Positions 17,629 through 28,975 are shown, numbered from the stretch's first letter. The stretch is 64,000 nt of DNA from Pseudomonas songnenensis (GCF_003696315.1 NZ_RFFN01000007.1:122379-186378), one strand, 5' to 3'. Made by a program: numbers and translations. Notes: generated by a model from the letters alone, not told the origin.

Positions 17629-18761
17629 CAGCGCCCCCCAACCAGCCGCAGCACAGCGTCGGCTGCCTGACTCGAGGCATCACAACGCAGCGTGCGGTGG
17701 ATGCTGTCGAAGCCTTCTGTCTGCACGTCGCCATCGTCAAGCAACGGCGACAGCGCCTGGGCAAGCGCCTCGGGAGTCGCCGCATCCTGCAACAGTTCCG
17801 GAACCAGCAGGCGCTGGGCCAGCAGATTGGGAAGCGCGACGTAGGGACTCTTAACCAGTCGCCGGAGAATGCGATAGGTCATTGGCGCGACACTGTAGGC
17901 GACCACCATTGGCCGCTTGAACAGCAGCGCCTCGAGTGTTGCCGTGCCGGAGGCAATCAGTACCGCGTTGCAGGCGGCCAGAGCCTCATGGGAGCGACCA
18001 TCGAGCAGAGTCAGCGGCAGATCGCGGGTGACCAGCATCTGTTCAAGCTGGGTCCGACGTTCCGGGCTGGCGCAAGGCATGACGAAGCGAATGCCCGGTC
18101 GCATGGCACGCAACCGTTCGGCCGCGGAAAGAAACAGATCCCCCAGCCGAGCCACCTCGCCGCCCCTGCTGCCCGGCATCAGCGCGACAACCAGGCCATC
18201 CGCCGGCAACCCGAGCGTTTGCCGTGCCGCAGCCCGATCGGCGCAAAGCGGAATGGCATCGGCGAGGGGATGACCGACGAAGCGCACCGGTACTTGGTGG
18301 GCGTCGTAGAACTTGGCCTCGAACGGAAACAGCGTGAGCATCAGATCGCAGGCGTCACGTATCTTCAGCACCCGCTTCTGCCGCCAGGCCCAGACCGATG
18401 GACTGACATAGTGCACGGTCTTGATCCCGGCGCGGCGCAGCTTGAGCTCAAGCCCGAGATTGAAATCGGGCGCGTCGATACCGATGAAGACGTCCGGCCG
18501 CTGCTGGATCAGTGTATCCACCAGGCGTTTGCGGCGGGCCAGCAATTCCGGCAAACGGCCAAGCACTTCGACCAGCCCCATCACCGCCAGGCGCTCGAGC
18601 GGAAAGTACGACTGCAACCCTTCGGCCTGCATGCGCGAGCCGCCGACGCCGATGAACTCGACATCGGCGTGCTGAGCCTTCAGTGCCTGCATCAGACCCG
18701 AACCAAGGATGTCACCGGAGGATTCTCCGGCCACCAGGGCAACCCTGAGCGGCCGGCTCAT
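17628..18761 (-). CDS. lpxB: Lipid-A-disaccharide synthase
   Basis: The 377-aa GT19 glycosyltransferase joins lipid X and UDP-2,3-diacylglucosamine to form the beta-1,6 disaccharide of lipid A at the inner face of the inner membrane. The N terminus [22 protein letters not shown] and the C-terminal donor-site region [22 protein letters not shown] are characteristic. The start at 18761 sits one base after the lpxA stop (TGAAATG on the coding strand), whereas the longer frame would overlap lpxA by 25 codons. It is part of lpxD-fabZ-lpxA-lpxB. Confidence 0.96.
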   Translation of the reverse strand: MSRPLRVALVAGESSGDILGSGLMQALKAQHADVEFIGVGGSRMQAEGLQSYFPLERLAVMGLVEVLGRLPELLARRKRLVDTLIQQRPDVFIGIDAPDFNLGLELKLRRAGIKTVHYVSPSVWAWRQKRVLKIRDACDLMLTLFPFEAKFYDAHQVPVRFVGHPLADAIPLCADRAAARQTLGLPADGLVVALMPGSRGGEVARLGDLFLSAAERLRAMRPGIRFVMPCASPERRTQLEQMLVTRDLPLTLLDGRSHEALAACNAVLIASGTATLEALLFKRPMVVAYSVAPMTYRILRRLVKSPYVALPNLLAQRLLVPELLQDAATPEALAQALSPLLDDGDVQTEGFDSIHRTLRCDASSQAADAVLRLVGGR

Positions 18762-18762
18762 T

Positions 18763-19539
18763 TCAGCGGGTGATGCCACGAGTTGAAGCCTGGATCGAGT
18801 CACGGAAGATCGCGACCTCAGGGAATGCCGCCGCACTCTCAGCCAGCTCGCTGAGGGCGGCCTCCACGGTCAAGCCCTTGCGGTAGACGACCTTGTAAGC
18901 GTTGCGCAGGGCGTGAACGGCTTCGGCGCTGAAGCCACGACGACGCATGCCTTCGAAGTTCATGCTGCGCGCCTCCGCCGGGTTGCCGAATACGGTGACG
19001 AATGCGGGTACATCCTTGCCGATCGCGGTTCCCATCCCGGAGAAGCTATGGGCGCCGATGTGGCAGAACTGGTGCACCAAGGTGTAACCGGAAAGAATGG
19101 CCCAGTCGCCTACATGGACGTGACCGGCCAACGCGGTGTTGTTGACCAGAATGCAATGATTGGCGATCACGCTGTCGTGGCCAATGTGTGCATAGGCCAT
19201 GATCAGGTTGTGATTACCAATGGTGGTTTCGGAGCGATCCTGAACAGTGCCGCGATGGATGGTCACACCCTCGCGAATCACGTTGTGATCTCCAATCACC
19301 AGGCGCGTAGGCTCGCCTTTGTACTTCAGGTCCGGCGTGTCTTCACCGACCGAGGAGAACTGATAAATGCGATTGTGACGCCCGATGCGAGTCGGTCCTT
19401 TTATGACCACGTGCGACGCAATCACAGTACCTTCGCCAATCTCGACATCCGCGCCAATGATCGACCAAGGCCCGACCTGGACGTCATCCGCCAGCCGGGC
19501 CGCAGGGTCGATGATGGCGCGAGGGTCGATCAAACTCAT
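18763..19539 (-). CDS. lpxA: UDP-N-acetylglucosamine acyltransferase
   Basis: The 258-aa left-handed beta-helix enzyme transfers the 3-hydroxyacyl chain from ACP to UDP-GlcNAc, the first step of lipid A synthesis. Hexapeptide repeats run from about residue 5 to 185 (for example [18 protein letters not shown]), with the catalytic-His segment AYAHIGHDS, followed by a helical C terminus. The start at 19539 ([12 protein letters not shown]) overlaps the fabZ stop by 4 bp (ATGA). The open frame further upstream lies inside fabZ and is rejected. Confidence 0.96.
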   Translation of the reverse strand: MSLIDPRAIIDPAARLADDVQVGPWSIIGADVEIGEGTVIASHVVIKGPTRIGRHNRIYQFSSVGEDTPDLKYKGEPTRLVIGDHNVIREGVTIHRGTVQDRSETTIGNHNLIMAYAHIGHDSVIANHCILVNNTALAGHVHVGDWAILSGYTLVHQFCHIGAHSFSGMGTAIGKDVPAFVTVFGNPAEARSMNFEGMRRRGFSAEAVHALRNAYKVVYRKGLTVEAALSELAESAAAFPEVAIFRDSIQASTRGITR

Positions 19540-19976
19540 ATCTTCTGTTCCGCGCAGATGATTTCGGCCGAGCAGACCGGCTTGCCATCGACGCTGGCAC
19601 GGCAATCGAACTTCCAGATGCCACGCTTGGCGCTGATGAAAGAAGCCTCCAGGACCAACTGATCGCCAGGAACGACCGGCTGGCGAAAACGCAGCTTGTC
19701 AGAGCCAACGAAATAGTAAAGCGTGCCATCGGATGGCTTGACACCCATCATCTTGAAGCCCAGCAAGCCGGCAGCCTGCGCCATGGCCTCGATGATCAGC
19801 ACACCCGGCATGATCGGATGCTGTGGAAAATGCCCGTTGAAGAACGGCTCATTGATGGTGACGTTCTTGTACGCACGAACGCGCTTGGCCTCGAGGTCCA
19901 TCTCCGTCACACGATCCACCAGCAGGAACGGGTAGCGGTGAGGCAAGTATTCGCGAATTTCGTTGATATCCATCAT
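19536..19976 (-). CDS. fabZ: 3-hydroxyacyl-[ACP] dehydratase FabZ
   Basis: The 146-aa hot-dog-fold enzyme dehydrates 3-hydroxyacyl-ACP in fatty-acid elongation and shares its substrate pool with LpxA and LpxD. The catalytic His is in [12 protein letters not shown] and the Glu in [10 protein letters not shown]. Start 19976 ([19 protein letters not shown]) matches the P. aeruginosa protein; 19973 is the alternative. It overlaps lpxA by 4 bp and follows lpxD after about 100 bp. Confidence 0.97.
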   Translation of the reverse strand: MMDINEIREYLPHRYPFLLVDRVTEMDLEAKRVRAYKNVTINEPFFNGHFPQHPIMPGVLIIEAMAQAAGLLGFKMMGVKPSDGTLYYFVGSDKLRFRQPVVPGDQLVLEASFISAKRGIWKFDCRASVDGKPVCSAEIICAEQKI

Positions 19977-20079
19977 GTCAGGAAAGAGCCTGTAAAAAAG
20001 TATAGGGCAGCCTGCGCTGAAAGCTCGCGCCAGCACTGACAGTGCATTAACCCCGAAAAAGTCGGATCAGACGGTAAGC

Positions 20080-21138
20080 TCAGGCATCAGAAGCCGGATT
20101 CTGAGCCTGAGTCACGGCGGCCAGGCTTTTCTCCAACTGTTGCAGCCGGCGGGCCATGTCGTCCAGCTGACGGATCCGCGCCGCGCTCTTTCTCCAATCG
20201 GCAGCATTCTGCATCGCCGTACCGGAGGAATAGCTGCCAGGCTCAGTAATGGAACGAGTGACCATGGTCATCCCTGTCACGAACACGTTGTCACAGACCT
20301 CGATGTGTCCAACCATGCCGACCCCGCCGGCGATCATGCAGTTACGCCCGATCTTGGTGCTGCCGGAGATGCCGGCGCAACCCGCCATCGCGGTGTTGTC
20401 CCCCACCTGCACGTTGTGCGCAATCATGATCTGATTGTCCAGCTTCACACCGTTACCGATCAGCGTGTCGGAAAGGGCACCGCGATCAATGGTGGTATTG
20501 GAGCCTATTTCGACATCATCGCCGATACGCACGCCGCCGATCTGTGCAATCTTTTGCCAAGCGCCCTTCTCCTTGGCGAAACCGAACCCCTCACCACCGA
20601 TCACCGCACCCGACTGGATCACCACGCGCTTGCCTATCAGCACATCGTGATAAAGCGTGACCCGCGGAGCCAGTCGCCCGCCTTCGCCGATCCGGCTGCG
20701 CGCCCCGATGAACGACTGCGCACCAATCACCACATCCGCGTCGATGGAGGCACCTGCCTCGATCACCACATAGGGCCCGATACTGGCCGATGGATGAACG
20801 TGCGCGTCGGCCGCTACCAATGCGGTGGGATGGATGCCACTGGCCGTCTGCGGGCGGGTCTCGAACAGGTGCGAGGCCCGAGCATAGGCAAGATAGGGGT
20901 CGCTGACGATGATAGCCGGGCGTTCATAAGCCTCGGCATCCGCCGGAGACAGCAACACTGCAGCGGCCTGGGTAGCCGCCAGGTACTTGCGGTACTGGGC
21001 ATTGGCCAGGAAGCTCAGCTGCGATGGACCCGCTTCCTGCAAGGTCGCGAGCCCATTTACGATCAGGGCAGCGTCACCACGCAGGCTGCCACCCAGCTCC
21101 CCGGCCAGCTGACCGAGTGTGAAAACTGCGCCTGCCAT
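20080..21138 (-). CDS. lpxD: UDP-3-O-acyl-glucosamine N-acyltransferase
   Basis: The 352-aa enzyme adds the amide-linked hydroxyacyl chain in lipid A synthesis. It has an N-terminal uridine-binding domain (about 1-100), a hexapeptide beta-helix (about 105-310, for example [18 protein letters not shown]) with the catalytic His region [11 protein letters not shown], and a C-terminal helix [15 protein letters not shown]. It begins one base after the ompH stop, so expression with bamA-ompH is expected. Confidence 0.96.
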   Translation of the reverse strand: MAGAVFTLGQLAGELGGSLRGDAALIVNGLATLQEAGPSQLSFLANAQYRKYLAATQAAAVLLSPADAEAYERPAIIVSDPYLAYARASHLFETRPQTASGIHPTALVAADAHVHPSASIGPYVVIEAGASIDADVVIGAQSFIGARSRIGEGGRLAPRVTLYHDVLIGKRVVIQSGAVIGGEGFGFAKEKGAWQKIAQIGGVRIGDDVEIGSNTTIDRGALSDTLIGNGVKLDNQIMIAHNVQVGDNTAMAGCAGISGSTKIGRNCMIAGGVGMVGHIEVCDNVFVTGMTMVTRSITEPGSYSSGTAMQNAADWRKSAARIRQLDDMARRLQQLEKSLAAVTQAQNPASDA

Positions 21139-21139
21139 G

Positions 21140-21643
21140 TCAGCGCAGCTGATTCATGCGCTCGATGACCTGGCGGGTGATGTCGAACTGAGGCTTGACA
21201 TCCACCACGGCACCGCGCTCGAACACCAGATCGTAGTTGCCTTTTTTGATGACTTCTTCGACAGCCTGGTCCAGCTTCGGCTTCAGCTGCTTGAGCATGT
21301 CGCGATCAGCCACCGCCTTGGATTCATTCAGCTCCTTGGATTGGAACTGGAAATCGCGAGCCTTCTGCTTGAACTCGAGTTCCAGACGCTCACGCTCGGC
21401 CTGCTGCATCTTGTCGCCATCCTTCATCAGACGGTCCTGGATGCGCTTGGCGTCGCTTTCCAGTGTCTTGAGCTTGCTCAACTGGGGACCGAACTTCTTC
21501 TCCGCATCGACCGCGTAACGCTTGGCAGCATCGGACTCGAGCAGCGCCATCTGATAGTTCATGACCGCAATTTTCATTTCAGCAAACGCGGGGGTCGCTA
21601 CCAGCGCGGCAACGACGAGAAACAGTTGAGTCAACTTACGCAC
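21140..21643 (-). CDS. ompH: Periplasmic chaperone OmpH/Skp
   Basis: The 167-aa chaperone prevents aggregation of outer-membrane proteins on their way to BamA. A GTG start at 21643 is chosen: an AGGAG box precedes it and it opens directly into a signal peptide ([20 protein letters not shown], cleaved before EMKIAV). Longer in-frame ATG starts would add 33 residues that bury the signal. The mature part is a long alpha-helical arm rich in K, D and Q (residues about 50-120), typical of Skp tentacles. It lies between bamA and lpxD. Confidence 0.94.
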   Translation of the reverse strand: MRKLTQLFLVVAALVATPAFAEMKIAVMNYQMALLESDAAKRYAVDAEKKFGPQLSKLKTLESDAKRIQDRLMKDGDKMQQAERERLELEFKQKARDFQFQSKELNESKAVADRDMLKQLKPKLDQAVEEVIKKGNYDLVFERGAVVDVKPQFDITRQVIERMNQLR

Positions 21644-21692
21644 GGTAAACACCACTCCTGAAAGAAAACACGGCAGCATCAACGCCGCAATA

Positions 21693-24044
21693 TTAGAACG
21701 TTTGTCCCAGCGAGAACTGGAATACCTGGGTATCGGCGTCATCGGGCTTGACCACCGGCATGGCCAGACTGAAGCTCAGCGGGCCCATGGCGGTAATCCA
21801 GGTCAAACCAACGCCGACCGAACTGGCCATGTCGCCGAAATCGATATCGCTGCAATTGGCCGCACCCGATGGGCAATTCGTATTGAACACGTTACCCACG
21901 TCCCAGAATACGGAGGTTCGCAGAGAGCGCTGATCCTTGACGAACGGCATCGGGAACAGCACTTCCAGGCCACCCTGAATCAGCACGTTACCACCGAACG
22001 GCAACGGGTCCTGATCCGGATCTGCAATAGTTCCCGGACGCGAACCATCACTCGGCGTGCTACGTGGGCCAAGACTGCTGTCTTCAAAACCGCGCACGGA
22101 ATTGAAACCACCTGCGTAGTAATGCTCGTAGAACGGCAAGCTTGACGTCGACCCGTAGGCGTCGCCGTAACCCAGGCGGGTATGCATGCGCAGGGTGTAG
22201 TCCTTGCTCATCGGCACGAACAGCTGGCCGTTGTAATCGAGCTTGTAAAACGACAGATCGCTGCCCGGAATCGTGGTTTCGAAGACCAGGCTCTGAGAAT
22301 GACCACGTGTCGCAAGCACGCCGCGGTTGAGCGTCGACTCCGACCACCCCACCGACGCCTTGAAGTTGAGGAAGCTGTCACCCTCTTCTTCCATGAAATC
22401 GAAGATCTCATCCACGGTGTAGCGGCCGGTATCCAGATCGTCCTGCTGTACAGTCAAGCCGAAGGACAGACGGGAGGTTTCGCTGATCGGGTATCCAATA
22501 TTGACGCCACCACCCAAGCTGTCCACCGAGTAACTGGAGACGTCATAGTCCAGTTCATCGTAATCGGTGGTGCGATAGAAGGCGTTGTAGCCAAGACTGA
22601 CGCCATCTTCGGTCCAGTAGGGGTCCACGAAACCGAAGTTGTAACGCGACTGGTACTCGCTGCGCGTCAAGCCCAGCGATACGCGGTTACCTGTACCGAG
22701 GAAGTTGTTCTGGCTGATGGAGCCACCGAGGATCAGACCAGCATTCTGCGCAAAGCCGATACTGGCCATGATCGAACCGGACGGCTGTTCCTCGACACTG
22801 TAGTTAACGTCGATCTGATCATCCGTGCCCGGGACCTGGGGCGTTTCAACGTTAACTTCCTTGAAGAAACCGAGACGCTCGAGGCGAGTCTTGGATTGGT
22901 CGATCAGATAGGTCGAAGCCCAGCCACCTTCCATCTGGCGCATCTCGCGGCGCAGCACTTCGTCTTCGGTCTTGGTATTGCCACGGAAATTGATGCGGTT
23001 GACGTACGCACGCTTGCCCGGATCGACGACGAAGGTAATGGACACCGTATTGTCTTCGTCATGCGCCTCTGGAACGCCGTTGACGTTGGCAAAGGTATAA
23101 CCTTCGTTACCCAACCGCCGGGTGATCAATTCGGAAGTAGTGGTCATCACCTTGCGCGAGAAGACCTGTCCTTCCTTGGCCAGTAGCAGCGCCTCGATCT
23201 CTTCTTGCGGCACCTTGAGGTCACCACTGAGTTTGACGTCGCGAACCGTATAGCGCTCGCCTTCGTCGATATTCACAGTGACATAGACATGTTTCTTGTC
23301 AGGGGTGATGGATACCTGGGTCGAGGTGATATCCATGTTGATGTAGCCGCGATCCAGATAGTAGGAACGCAGCCGCTCCAAGTCACCGGACAGCTTTTCA
23401 CGCGCGTATTTGTCGTCGTTGCGGAAGAAAGAGAGCCAATTGGTCGTTTTCAATTCAAAAAGATCGACCAGATCTTCGTCGGCAAAGACAGAGTTACCAA
23501 CGATGTTGACGTGCTTGATGGCCGCAACCGAGCCTTCGTTGATCTTGATCTTCAGCGCAACACGATTGCGCGGCTGGGCCACGACTTCGGTCTCGATGGT
23601 TGCCGAGTAGCGGCCCTGAGCGACGTACTGGCGTTGCAACTCGTTGCGCACGCCTTCGAGCGTGGCACGCTGGAAAATCTCGCCTTCAGCCAGTCCGGAC
23701 TGCTGCAGACCCGAAAGCAGATCCTCAGTCTTGATCGCCTTGTTACCTTCGATTTCGATGCCCGAAATGGACGGCCGTTCGACTACACTGATGACCAGCA
23801 CATCGCCTTCGCGCCCGAGCTGGATATCTTGAAAGAAGCCGGTGCGAAAAAGCGCACGAGTTGCATCGACGAGGCGGGTATCGTCAGCAGCCTCACCCAC
23901 GTTCAAAGGCAATGCGCCGAATACGCTGCCAGCGGAAACCCGCTGCAGGCCGTTGACCCGGATATCGGAGATAGTGAAGGACTCAGCGTGAACTTCGGCA
24001 ATCATCAATGCGGAAATAACCGCAGGTAGCAGCAGACGTTTCAT
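21693..24044 (-). CDS. bamA: Outer-membrane assembly factor BamA
   Basis: The 783-aa Omp85 protein folds and inserts beta-barrels into the outer membrane. It has a signal peptide (residues 1-20, ending VHA), five POTRA domains (about 22-420; starts such as FTISDIRVNGLQRV, VISVVERPSISGIEIEGN, RAYVNRINFRGNTKTEDEVLRRE in parts) and a 16-strand barrel ending in aromatic LGQTF. The lid/L6 motif VRGFEDSSLGP is present. It follows rseP and precedes ompH, the conserved order. Confidence 0.97.
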   Translation of the reverse strand: MKRLLLPAVISALMIAEVHAESFTISDIRVNGLQRVSAGSVFGALPLNVGEAADDTRLVDATRALFRTGFFQDIQLGREGDVLVISVVERPSISGIEIEGNKAIKTEDLLSGLQQSGLAEGEIFQRATLEGVRNELQRQYVAQGRYSATIETEVVAQPRNRVALKIKINEGSVAAIKHVNIVGNSVFADEDLVDLFELKTTNWLSFFRNDDKYAREKLSGDLERLRSYYLDRGYINMDITSTQVSITPDKKHVYVTVNIDEGERYTVRDVKLSGDLKVPQEEIEALLLAKEGQVFSRKVMTTTSELITRRLGNEGYTFANVNGVPEAHDEDNTVSITFVVDPGKRAYVNRINFRGNTKTEDEVLRREMRQMEGGWASTYLIDQSKTRLERLGFFKEVNVETPQVPGTDDQIDVNYSVEEQPSGSIMASIGFAQNAGLILGGSISQNNFLGTGNRVSLGLTRSEYQSRYNFGFVDPYWTEDGVSLGYNAFYRTTDYDELDYDVSSYSVDSLGGGVNIGYPISETSRLSFGLTVQQDDLDTGRYTVDEIFDFMEEEGDSFLNFKASVGWSESTLNRGVLATRGHSQSLVFETTIPGSDLSFYKLDYNGQLFVPMSKDYTLRMHTRLGYGDAYGSTSSLPFYEHYYAGGFNSVRGFEDSSLGPRSTPSDGSRPGTIADPDQDPLPFGGNVLIQGGLEVLFPMPFVKDQRSLRTSVFWDVGNVFNTNCPSGAANCSDIDFGDMASSVGVGLTWITAMGPLSFSLAMPVVKPDDADTQVFQFSLGQTF

Positions 24045-24113
24045 GAAGTCCTTTCTTATTCAAACCTGATAAATGAACCGGCGATTCGGCACGGCGACAC
24101 TACGGATTCGGCG

Positions 24114-25466
24114 TTACAGACGGCCAAGGTCATTGACCAGTGCTAGCAGCATCACCCCTACCACAAGGCTGATACCGATCTGTACCCCCCATCCCTGCAC
24201 CCGCTCCGACAGAGGACGCCCACGGACCCACTCGACGAGATAGAAGAGCAGATGACCACCATCGAGCACCGGGATAGGCAATAGATTGAGAACCCCCAGA
24301 CTAATGCTCAGATAGGCCAGAAAATTGAGGAAATCCCCCAACCCCGACTGGGCAGAAGCGCCCGCCACTTTAGCAATGGTTATCGGGCCGCTCAAGTTTT
24401 TTACCGAGAGCTCCCCGAAGAGCATTTTCTTCAGCGAATCGAGGGTCAGCAGGCTCATGGTCCAGGTACGCTTTGCACCTTCTACCAGCGCGTCGAGAGG
24501 ACCGAACCTGACCTCGCGCAGCATCTCTGCCGGCCATTCTCCGCCTTCAACCCCTGCACCAAGATAACCGCGTCGCGCATCCCCATCGCCTCGAGCAGCC
24601 AACGTCAGCGGCACATCCAGACGCTGACCGTCACGCTCAACCTGCAGTGAAACCGGCTCACCGGGCAATACCCTGACCGCGTCTATTACCTGCTGCCAGT
24701 CATCGAGCGGCCGCTGATCCAGACTCAGCAAACGGTCACCGAGACGGATGCCAGCCGCCTGCGCCGGCCCCTCGGGGTCCAACTGGGCGATGACCGGCGC
24801 AATTTGCGGGCGCCAAGGCCTGATACCAAGCGAGGTGATCGGATCCGGCTCTTCGACCCCCTTTAGCCAGTTCTGCAGCGGAACCTGCAGATGTCGCTCG
24901 GCACTGCTCCCTATGTCGCGAACCGTCAGATCGAGCTGACCGCTTTCGCCCAAGCGACGGACCAACTGCAGATTGACCTCGCCCCAGCCGCTGACGGGTT
25001 TGCCATTGACCGCAACGATCTCCTGATCGACGGCCAGGCCAGCCTGCGCTGCAAGACTGCCAGGCTCGACAGCGCCAACTACGGGGCGCACCTGCTCGCT
25101 GCCAAGCATTGCCAGGAGCCAGAAGAACACCAGAGCGAGGAGAAAGTTGGCCAGCGGACCAGCCGACACGATGGCGAAGCGTTGACGCACAGTCTTGCGG
25201 TTGAAGGCGCTGTCAAGCATAGCCGCCGGCACGTCACCTTCCCGCTCGTCGAGCATCTTGACGTAGCCACCCAATGGTATGGCTGCGATGACGAACTCGG
25301 TGCCGTGCCGGTCGTGCCAGCGAACGAGCGGACTGCCAAAGCCCACGGAGAACCGCAGCACCCTGACCCCGCAACGACGTGCGACCCAGAAATGACCGAA
25401 TTCGTGGAATGTCACCAGCACCCCGAGCGCAACAAGGGTACCAACGATCATGTAGAGCGCGCCCAT
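24114..25466 (-). CDS. rseP: Site-2 protease RseP (MucP type)
   Basis: The 450-aa inner-membrane zinc protease makes the second cut in the anti-sigma factor (RseA/MucA), releasing the envelope-stress sigma factor. HEFGH is at residues 21-25 in the first transmembrane segment, two PDZ domains occupy about 115-305, and the third metal-ligand motif NLLPIPVLDGGHL is in the C-terminal membrane part. The long soluble stretch between helices is typical. It lies between dxr and bamA, fitting shared envelope-stress control, though no sigma-E promoter was identified with confidence. Confidence 0.96.
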   Translation of the reverse strand: MGALYMIVGTLVALGVLVTFHEFGHFWVARRCGVRVLRFSVGFGSPLVRWHDRHGTEFVIAAIPLGGYVKMLDEREGDVPAAMLDSAFNRKTVRQRFAIVSAGPLANFLLALVFFWLLAMLGSEQVRPVVGAVEPGSLAAQAGLAVDQEIVAVNGKPVSGWGEVNLQLVRRLGESGQLDLTVRDIGSSAERHLQVPLQNWLKGVEEPDPITSLGIRPWRPQIAPVIAQLDPEGPAQAAGIRLGDRLLSLDQRPLDDWQQVIDAVRVLPGEPVSLQVERDGQRLDVPLTLAARGDGDARRGYLGAGVEGGEWPAEMLREVRFGPLDALVEGAKRTWTMSLLTLDSLKKMLFGELSVKNLSGPITIAKVAGASAQSGLGDFLNFLAYLSISLGVLNLLPIPVLDGGHLLFYLVEWVRGRPLSERVQGWGVQIGISLVVGVMLLALVNDLGRL

Positions 25467-25525
25467 ACTTCCCTCCGGGATTGGGTCTGTAGACGTTTCG
25501 CTGCAAGCCTCGAGGCCCGCAGACC

Positions 25526-26716
25526 CTATCGCCCGTGGCGGCTCAACCAGGTTTCGGCACCTTTGCGCGCCTGCCTGTCCGCCGCCAACACATCTTCAAG
25601 GCAGGCGGTCGCGACCGCTGCCTCACGATTCAATACGTCGTCGATGATACTCGCGATCTCGGTGAAACGAATGCGCCGATTGAGAAAGGCATCGACCGCC
25701 ACCTCGTTCGCGGCATTGAGCATGGCTGGCGCCGTACCGCCAGTTTCCGCTGCTTGCCGAGCGAGTCGCAAACAAGGGAAGCGCAGATCGTCGGGCGTTT
25801 GAAAGTCCAACCGACCGACCTGCAGCAGATCGAGCGCCGAGACGCCGGAATCAATCCGCTCGGGCCACGCCAACGCATGAGCAATTGGTGTGCGCATGTC
25901 GGGATTGCCGAGCTGCGCCAGCACCGAACCGTCCACGTAATCCACCATCGAGTGGATGACGCTTTGCGGATGAATCACCACCTCGACCTGCTGCGGTCGC
26001 GCATCGAACAGCCAGCAGGCCTCGATCAGTTCAAGCCCCTTGTTCATCATGCTCGCCGAATCTACCGATATCTTGCGGCCCATCGACCAGTTGGGATGTG
26101 CACAGGCCTGCTCAGGCGTTACGTCCGCCAGGAGCTGCGGTGCGATATCACGAAAGGGGCCACCGGACGCAGTGAGCAATATTCGTCGAACACCTACAGC
26201 AGCCAGCCCCTGAGCGTAGTTGGATGGAAGACACTGGAAGATCGCGTTGTGTTCGCTATCGATCGGCAGCAGCACTGCCTTGCTGTCGCGCAGCGCCTGC
26301 ATGAACAGCGCACCGGACATTACCAGCGCTTCCTTGTTTGCCAGCAGAACCCGCTTGCCGGCCTGAACCGCCGCGAGCGTTGGTTTCAGCCCGGCGGCAC
26401 CGACGATGGCAGCCATGACCACGTCTGCCTCCGGGTGAGCAGCCACCTCGCTCAAGCCGCCCTCGCCGCCCAAAACCCGCGTCAGAACGCCATCGGACTG
26501 CAGCTGCTCCTGCAAGGTCGCAGCCTGCACTTGATCGCCGGCGACCGCATAGGCAGGCCGATGCTTGACGCACAGGGAACGCAGGTCGGCGAGTCGACTG
26601 AAGCCGCTCAAGGCGAAAACGCGATAGCGATCAGGGTGACGCGCAATAACATCCAGTGTGCTCAGCCCAATCGATCCGGTCGCACCCAGTACAGTGATCT
26701 GCAAAGGTCGAGTCAC
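25526..26716 (-). CDS. dxr: 1-deoxy-D-xylulose 5-phosphate reductoisomerase
   Basis: The 396-aa enzyme converts DXP to MEP with NADPH, the committed step of the isoprenoid pathway. The Rossmann start [30 protein letters not shown] [12 protein letters not shown], the metal/substrate motif [13 protein letters not shown] and the flexible loop region [18 protein letters not shown] are all present. A GTG start at 26716 overlaps the cdsA TGA as GTGA, implying translational coupling; the longer frame would overlap cdsA by ten codons. Confidence 0.96.
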   Translation of the reverse strand: MTRPLQITVLGATGSIGLSTLDVIARHPDRYRVFALSGFSRLADLRSLCVKHRPAYAVAGDQVQAATLQEQLQSDGVLTRVLGGEGGLSEVAAHPEADVVMAAIVGAAGLKPTLAAVQAGKRVLLANKEALVMSGALFMQALRDSKAVLLPIDSEHNAIFQCLPSNYAQGLAAVGVRRILLTASGGPFRDIAPQLLADVTPEQACAHPNWSMGRKISVDSASMMNKGLELIEACWLFDARPQQVEVVIHPQSVIHSMVDYVDGSVLAQLGNPDMRTPIAHALAWPERIDSGVSALDLLQVGRLDFQTPDDLRFPCLRLARQAAETGGTAPAMLNAANEVAVDAFLNRRIRFTEIASIIDDVLNREAAVATACLEDVLAADRQARKGAETWLSRHGR

Positions 26717-27528
26717 AGCGCGCCCCAGCCAGCAAGCCACAACAGCACTGCAAATACGGGCACAGCGGCAGTCAGACTATCGATACGGTCCATGACACCG
26801 CCATGCCCAGGGAGCAACTGACTGCTGTCCTTGATGCCGGAACTGCGCTTGAACATGCTTTCAGTCAGGTCACCGATCACCGAGATCAAGACCACCACTG
26901 CAGCGCCCAGCAACGCGAGAATCAGTTCGCGCGGTGCCCAGCCACGATAGACACCTACGGCGAGCGTAACCAAAAGACTGGTCAGCAGACCGCCTACCAG
27001 TCCCTCCCAGCTCTTGCCAGGACTTACCTGAGGCGCAAGCTTGCGCTTTCCGAATGCCTTGCCAGAAAAATACGCGCCAATGTCGGCAACCCAAACCAGC
27101 ACCATTACCGCCAGAATCAACCAGTTGCCGAGCGGCCACTGTTTGAGCACAACCAGGGCTTGCCATGCCGGCAACAGAATCGCCAGCCCGATCAGCAAGC
27201 TGCCAACGGAACCACCCCAGAGACGACTGCTTTCGGGATACGTCAGCACCAGATAGGTCGCAGCGAGCCACCAGAAGATGGCCAGCGCCAACAGCCAGGG
27301 CGTCAACCCAGGAAGCTGATACAGCGCCACCAGGAGCGCTACGACCAAAACGGCATAACCCACGCGGGCCGGCTGGCTGGCGAAACCGGCCAAGCGCGCC
27401 CACTCCCATGCACCTAGCGCGACAACCAGGCCAATGAAAAGCGCAAACGCAAGCCCATGCAGGAAGAAAAATCCGATGATCGCGACAGGGAGAAGGATGG
27501 CGGCCGTGATGATTCGCTGCTTCAGCAT
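26713..27528 (-). CDS. cdsA: Phosphatidate cytidylyltransferase
   Basis: The 271-aa polytopic inner-membrane enzyme makes CDP-diacylglycerol from phosphatidate and CTP for all phospholipids. About eight hydrophobic segments are visible and the C-terminal signature ([19 protein letters not shown] then MDRIDSL) carries the catalytic Asp and Lys. It overlaps uppS by 7 bp upstream and dxr by 4 bp downstream, a tightly packed uppS-cdsA-dxr unit. Confidence 0.96.
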   Translation of the reverse strand: MLKQRIITAAILLPVAIIGFFFLHGLAFALFIGLVVALGAWEWARLAGFASQPARVGYAVLVVALLVALYQLPGLTPWLLALAIFWWLAATYLVLTYPESSRLWGGSVGSLLIGLAILLPAWQALVVLKQWPLGNWLILAVMVLVWVADIGAYFSGKAFGKRKLAPQVSPGKSWEGLVGGLLTSLLVTLAVGVYRGWAPRELILALLGAAVVVLISVIGDLTESMFKRSSGIKDSSQLLPGHGGVMDRIDSLTAAVPVFAVLLWLAGWGAL

Positions 27529-28283
27529 TCGACCTTAACCTCGCTTTCAACCTGCTCGCCAGTCTTGCCGAAACGCCGCTGGCGAGTGGAGAAGTCGGCG
27601 AGCGCCTTGCGCATCGCGACATGCTTGAAATCCGGCCAATAAAGGTCGGAAAAGTACAACTCCGCATAGGCAAGCTGCCAAAGCAGAAAGTTACTGATAC
27701 GCCGCTCACCGCCGGTTCGGATGCACAGATCCGGTAACGGCATGTCGCCGGTCGCCAGATAGCTCTGGAAGAGAGCCGGAGTTATTTCAGCCGGATTCAA
27801 CCGCCCGGCCTGCGCCTCGGTAGCCAGGTGCTGAGCCGCTTGAAGGATGTCCCATTGGCCGCCGTAGTTGGCCGCGACCTGGAGGACGAAGCGATGGTTG
27901 CCGGCAGTGATCTCCTCGACCTCCAACATTGCCGCCTGGAGCTCTGGATGGAAACGCGCACGATCGCCGATGATGCGCAGCCGGATACCGTTTTCATCCA
28001 GCTTGCGCGCTTCGCGCCGGAGCGCCGATAGAAACAACTCCATCAGCGCACCTACTTCGTCCGCCGGGCGCTGCCAGTTCTCACTGGAAAACGCGAACAG
28101 CGTGAGCACCTCGACACCGGAATCGGCACAGACCTCAATCACCGCACGAACCGCATCGACACCGGCCTTGTGTCCGGCCACGCCAGGCAGCAAACGTCTC
28201 TTCGCCCAGCGGTTGTTGCCATCCATGATGATCGCCACGTGACGGGGTACATTCCGCCCGGCGATCTGCCTGACCTTTTCCAT
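27522..28283 (-). CDS. uppS: Undecaprenyl diphosphate synthase
   Basis: The 253-aa cis-prenyltransferase makes the C55 lipid carrier for peptidoglycan and LPS. The catalytic motif HVAIIMDGNNRWAKRR, FAFSSENWQRP and the C-terminal RTGGERRISNFLLWQ are present. The start at 28283 (MEKVRQIAGRNVPRH) gives the usual length; the frame continues 25 codons upstream but looks non-coding. The gene follows frr after about 130 bp, which may hold an internal promoter. Confidence 0.96.
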   Translation of the reverse strand: MEKVRQIAGRNVPRHVAIIMDGNNRWAKRRLLPGVAGHKAGVDAVRAVIEVCADSGVEVLTLFAFSSENWQRPADEVGALMELFLSALRREARKLDENGIRLRIIGDRARFHPELQAAMLEVEEITAGNHRFVLQVAANYGGQWDILQAAQHLATEAQAGRLNPAEITPALFQSYLATGDMPLPDLCIRTGGERRISNFLLWQLAYAELYFSDLYWPDFKHVAMRKALADFSTRQRRFGKTGEQVESEVKVEC

Positions 28284-28417
28284 GAACAACTCTACTTGCG
28301 CTAAAACACGCTGCGAACCAAAAGAAAAAGCTGCAAGCAACAGCTCGGTGGCATCCACGCCACCGCGCCACGGAAGGTCTAGCGAATCCGTGACGCGACA
28401 GCGTTTCGATGCCGGCC

Positions 28418-28975
28418 TTACACCGCCATCAGGTCGCCTTCTTTGGCCTCAAGAGCCTTGTCGATCTCGGCAACATATTTATCGGTTAGCTTCTGGACGT
28501 CATCCTGGCCACGACGTTCATCGTCCTCGCTGATTTCCTTTTCCTTGACCAGGTCCTTCAGCTGCGCGATTGCATCGCGACGGATGTTACGCACCGCGAC
28601 GCGAGCATTTTCAGCCTCTGCGCGCGCCTGCTTGGTGTAACCCTTGCGGGTTTCCTCGGTCAGGGCCGGCATCGGCACGCGGATGGTGGTGCCAGCGGTC
28701 GCCGGATTCAAACCCAGATCCGAAGTCATGATCGCTTTCTCTACCGCCTGGATCATGCTCTTGTCGAACACGGTCAGCGCCAGCGTCCGAGAGTCCTCGG
28801 CGATCACGTTGGCTACCTGGCGCAGCGGCGTGTCGGAACCGTAGTAGGACACCATCACGCTGTCGAGGATACTGGGGTGTGCACGACCGGTACGGATCTT
28901 GGCGAACGCATGATCCAGCGATTCCAGGGTTTTCTTCATGCGCTCCTGCGCGTCTTGCTTGATCTCATTGATCAT
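28418..28975 (-). CDS. frr: Ribosome recycling factor
   Basis: The 185-aa tRNA-mimicking protein splits post-termination ribosomes with EF-G. The sequence shows the standard three-helix-bundle domain with [16 protein letters not shown] and [19 protein letters not shown], ending with a long C-terminal helix ([21 protein letters not shown]). Length matches the family. The start overlaps the pyrH stop by 4 bp (ATGA). Confidence 0.98.
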   Translation of the reverse strand: MINEIKQDAQERMKKTLESLDHAFAKIRTGRAHPSILDSVMVSYYGSDTPLRQVANVIAEDSRTLALTVFDKSMIQAVEKAIMTSDLGLNPATAGTTIRVPMPALTEETRKGYTKQARAEAENARVAVRNIRRDAIAQLKDLVKEKEISEDDERRGQDDVQKLTDKYVAEIDKALEAKEGDLMAV

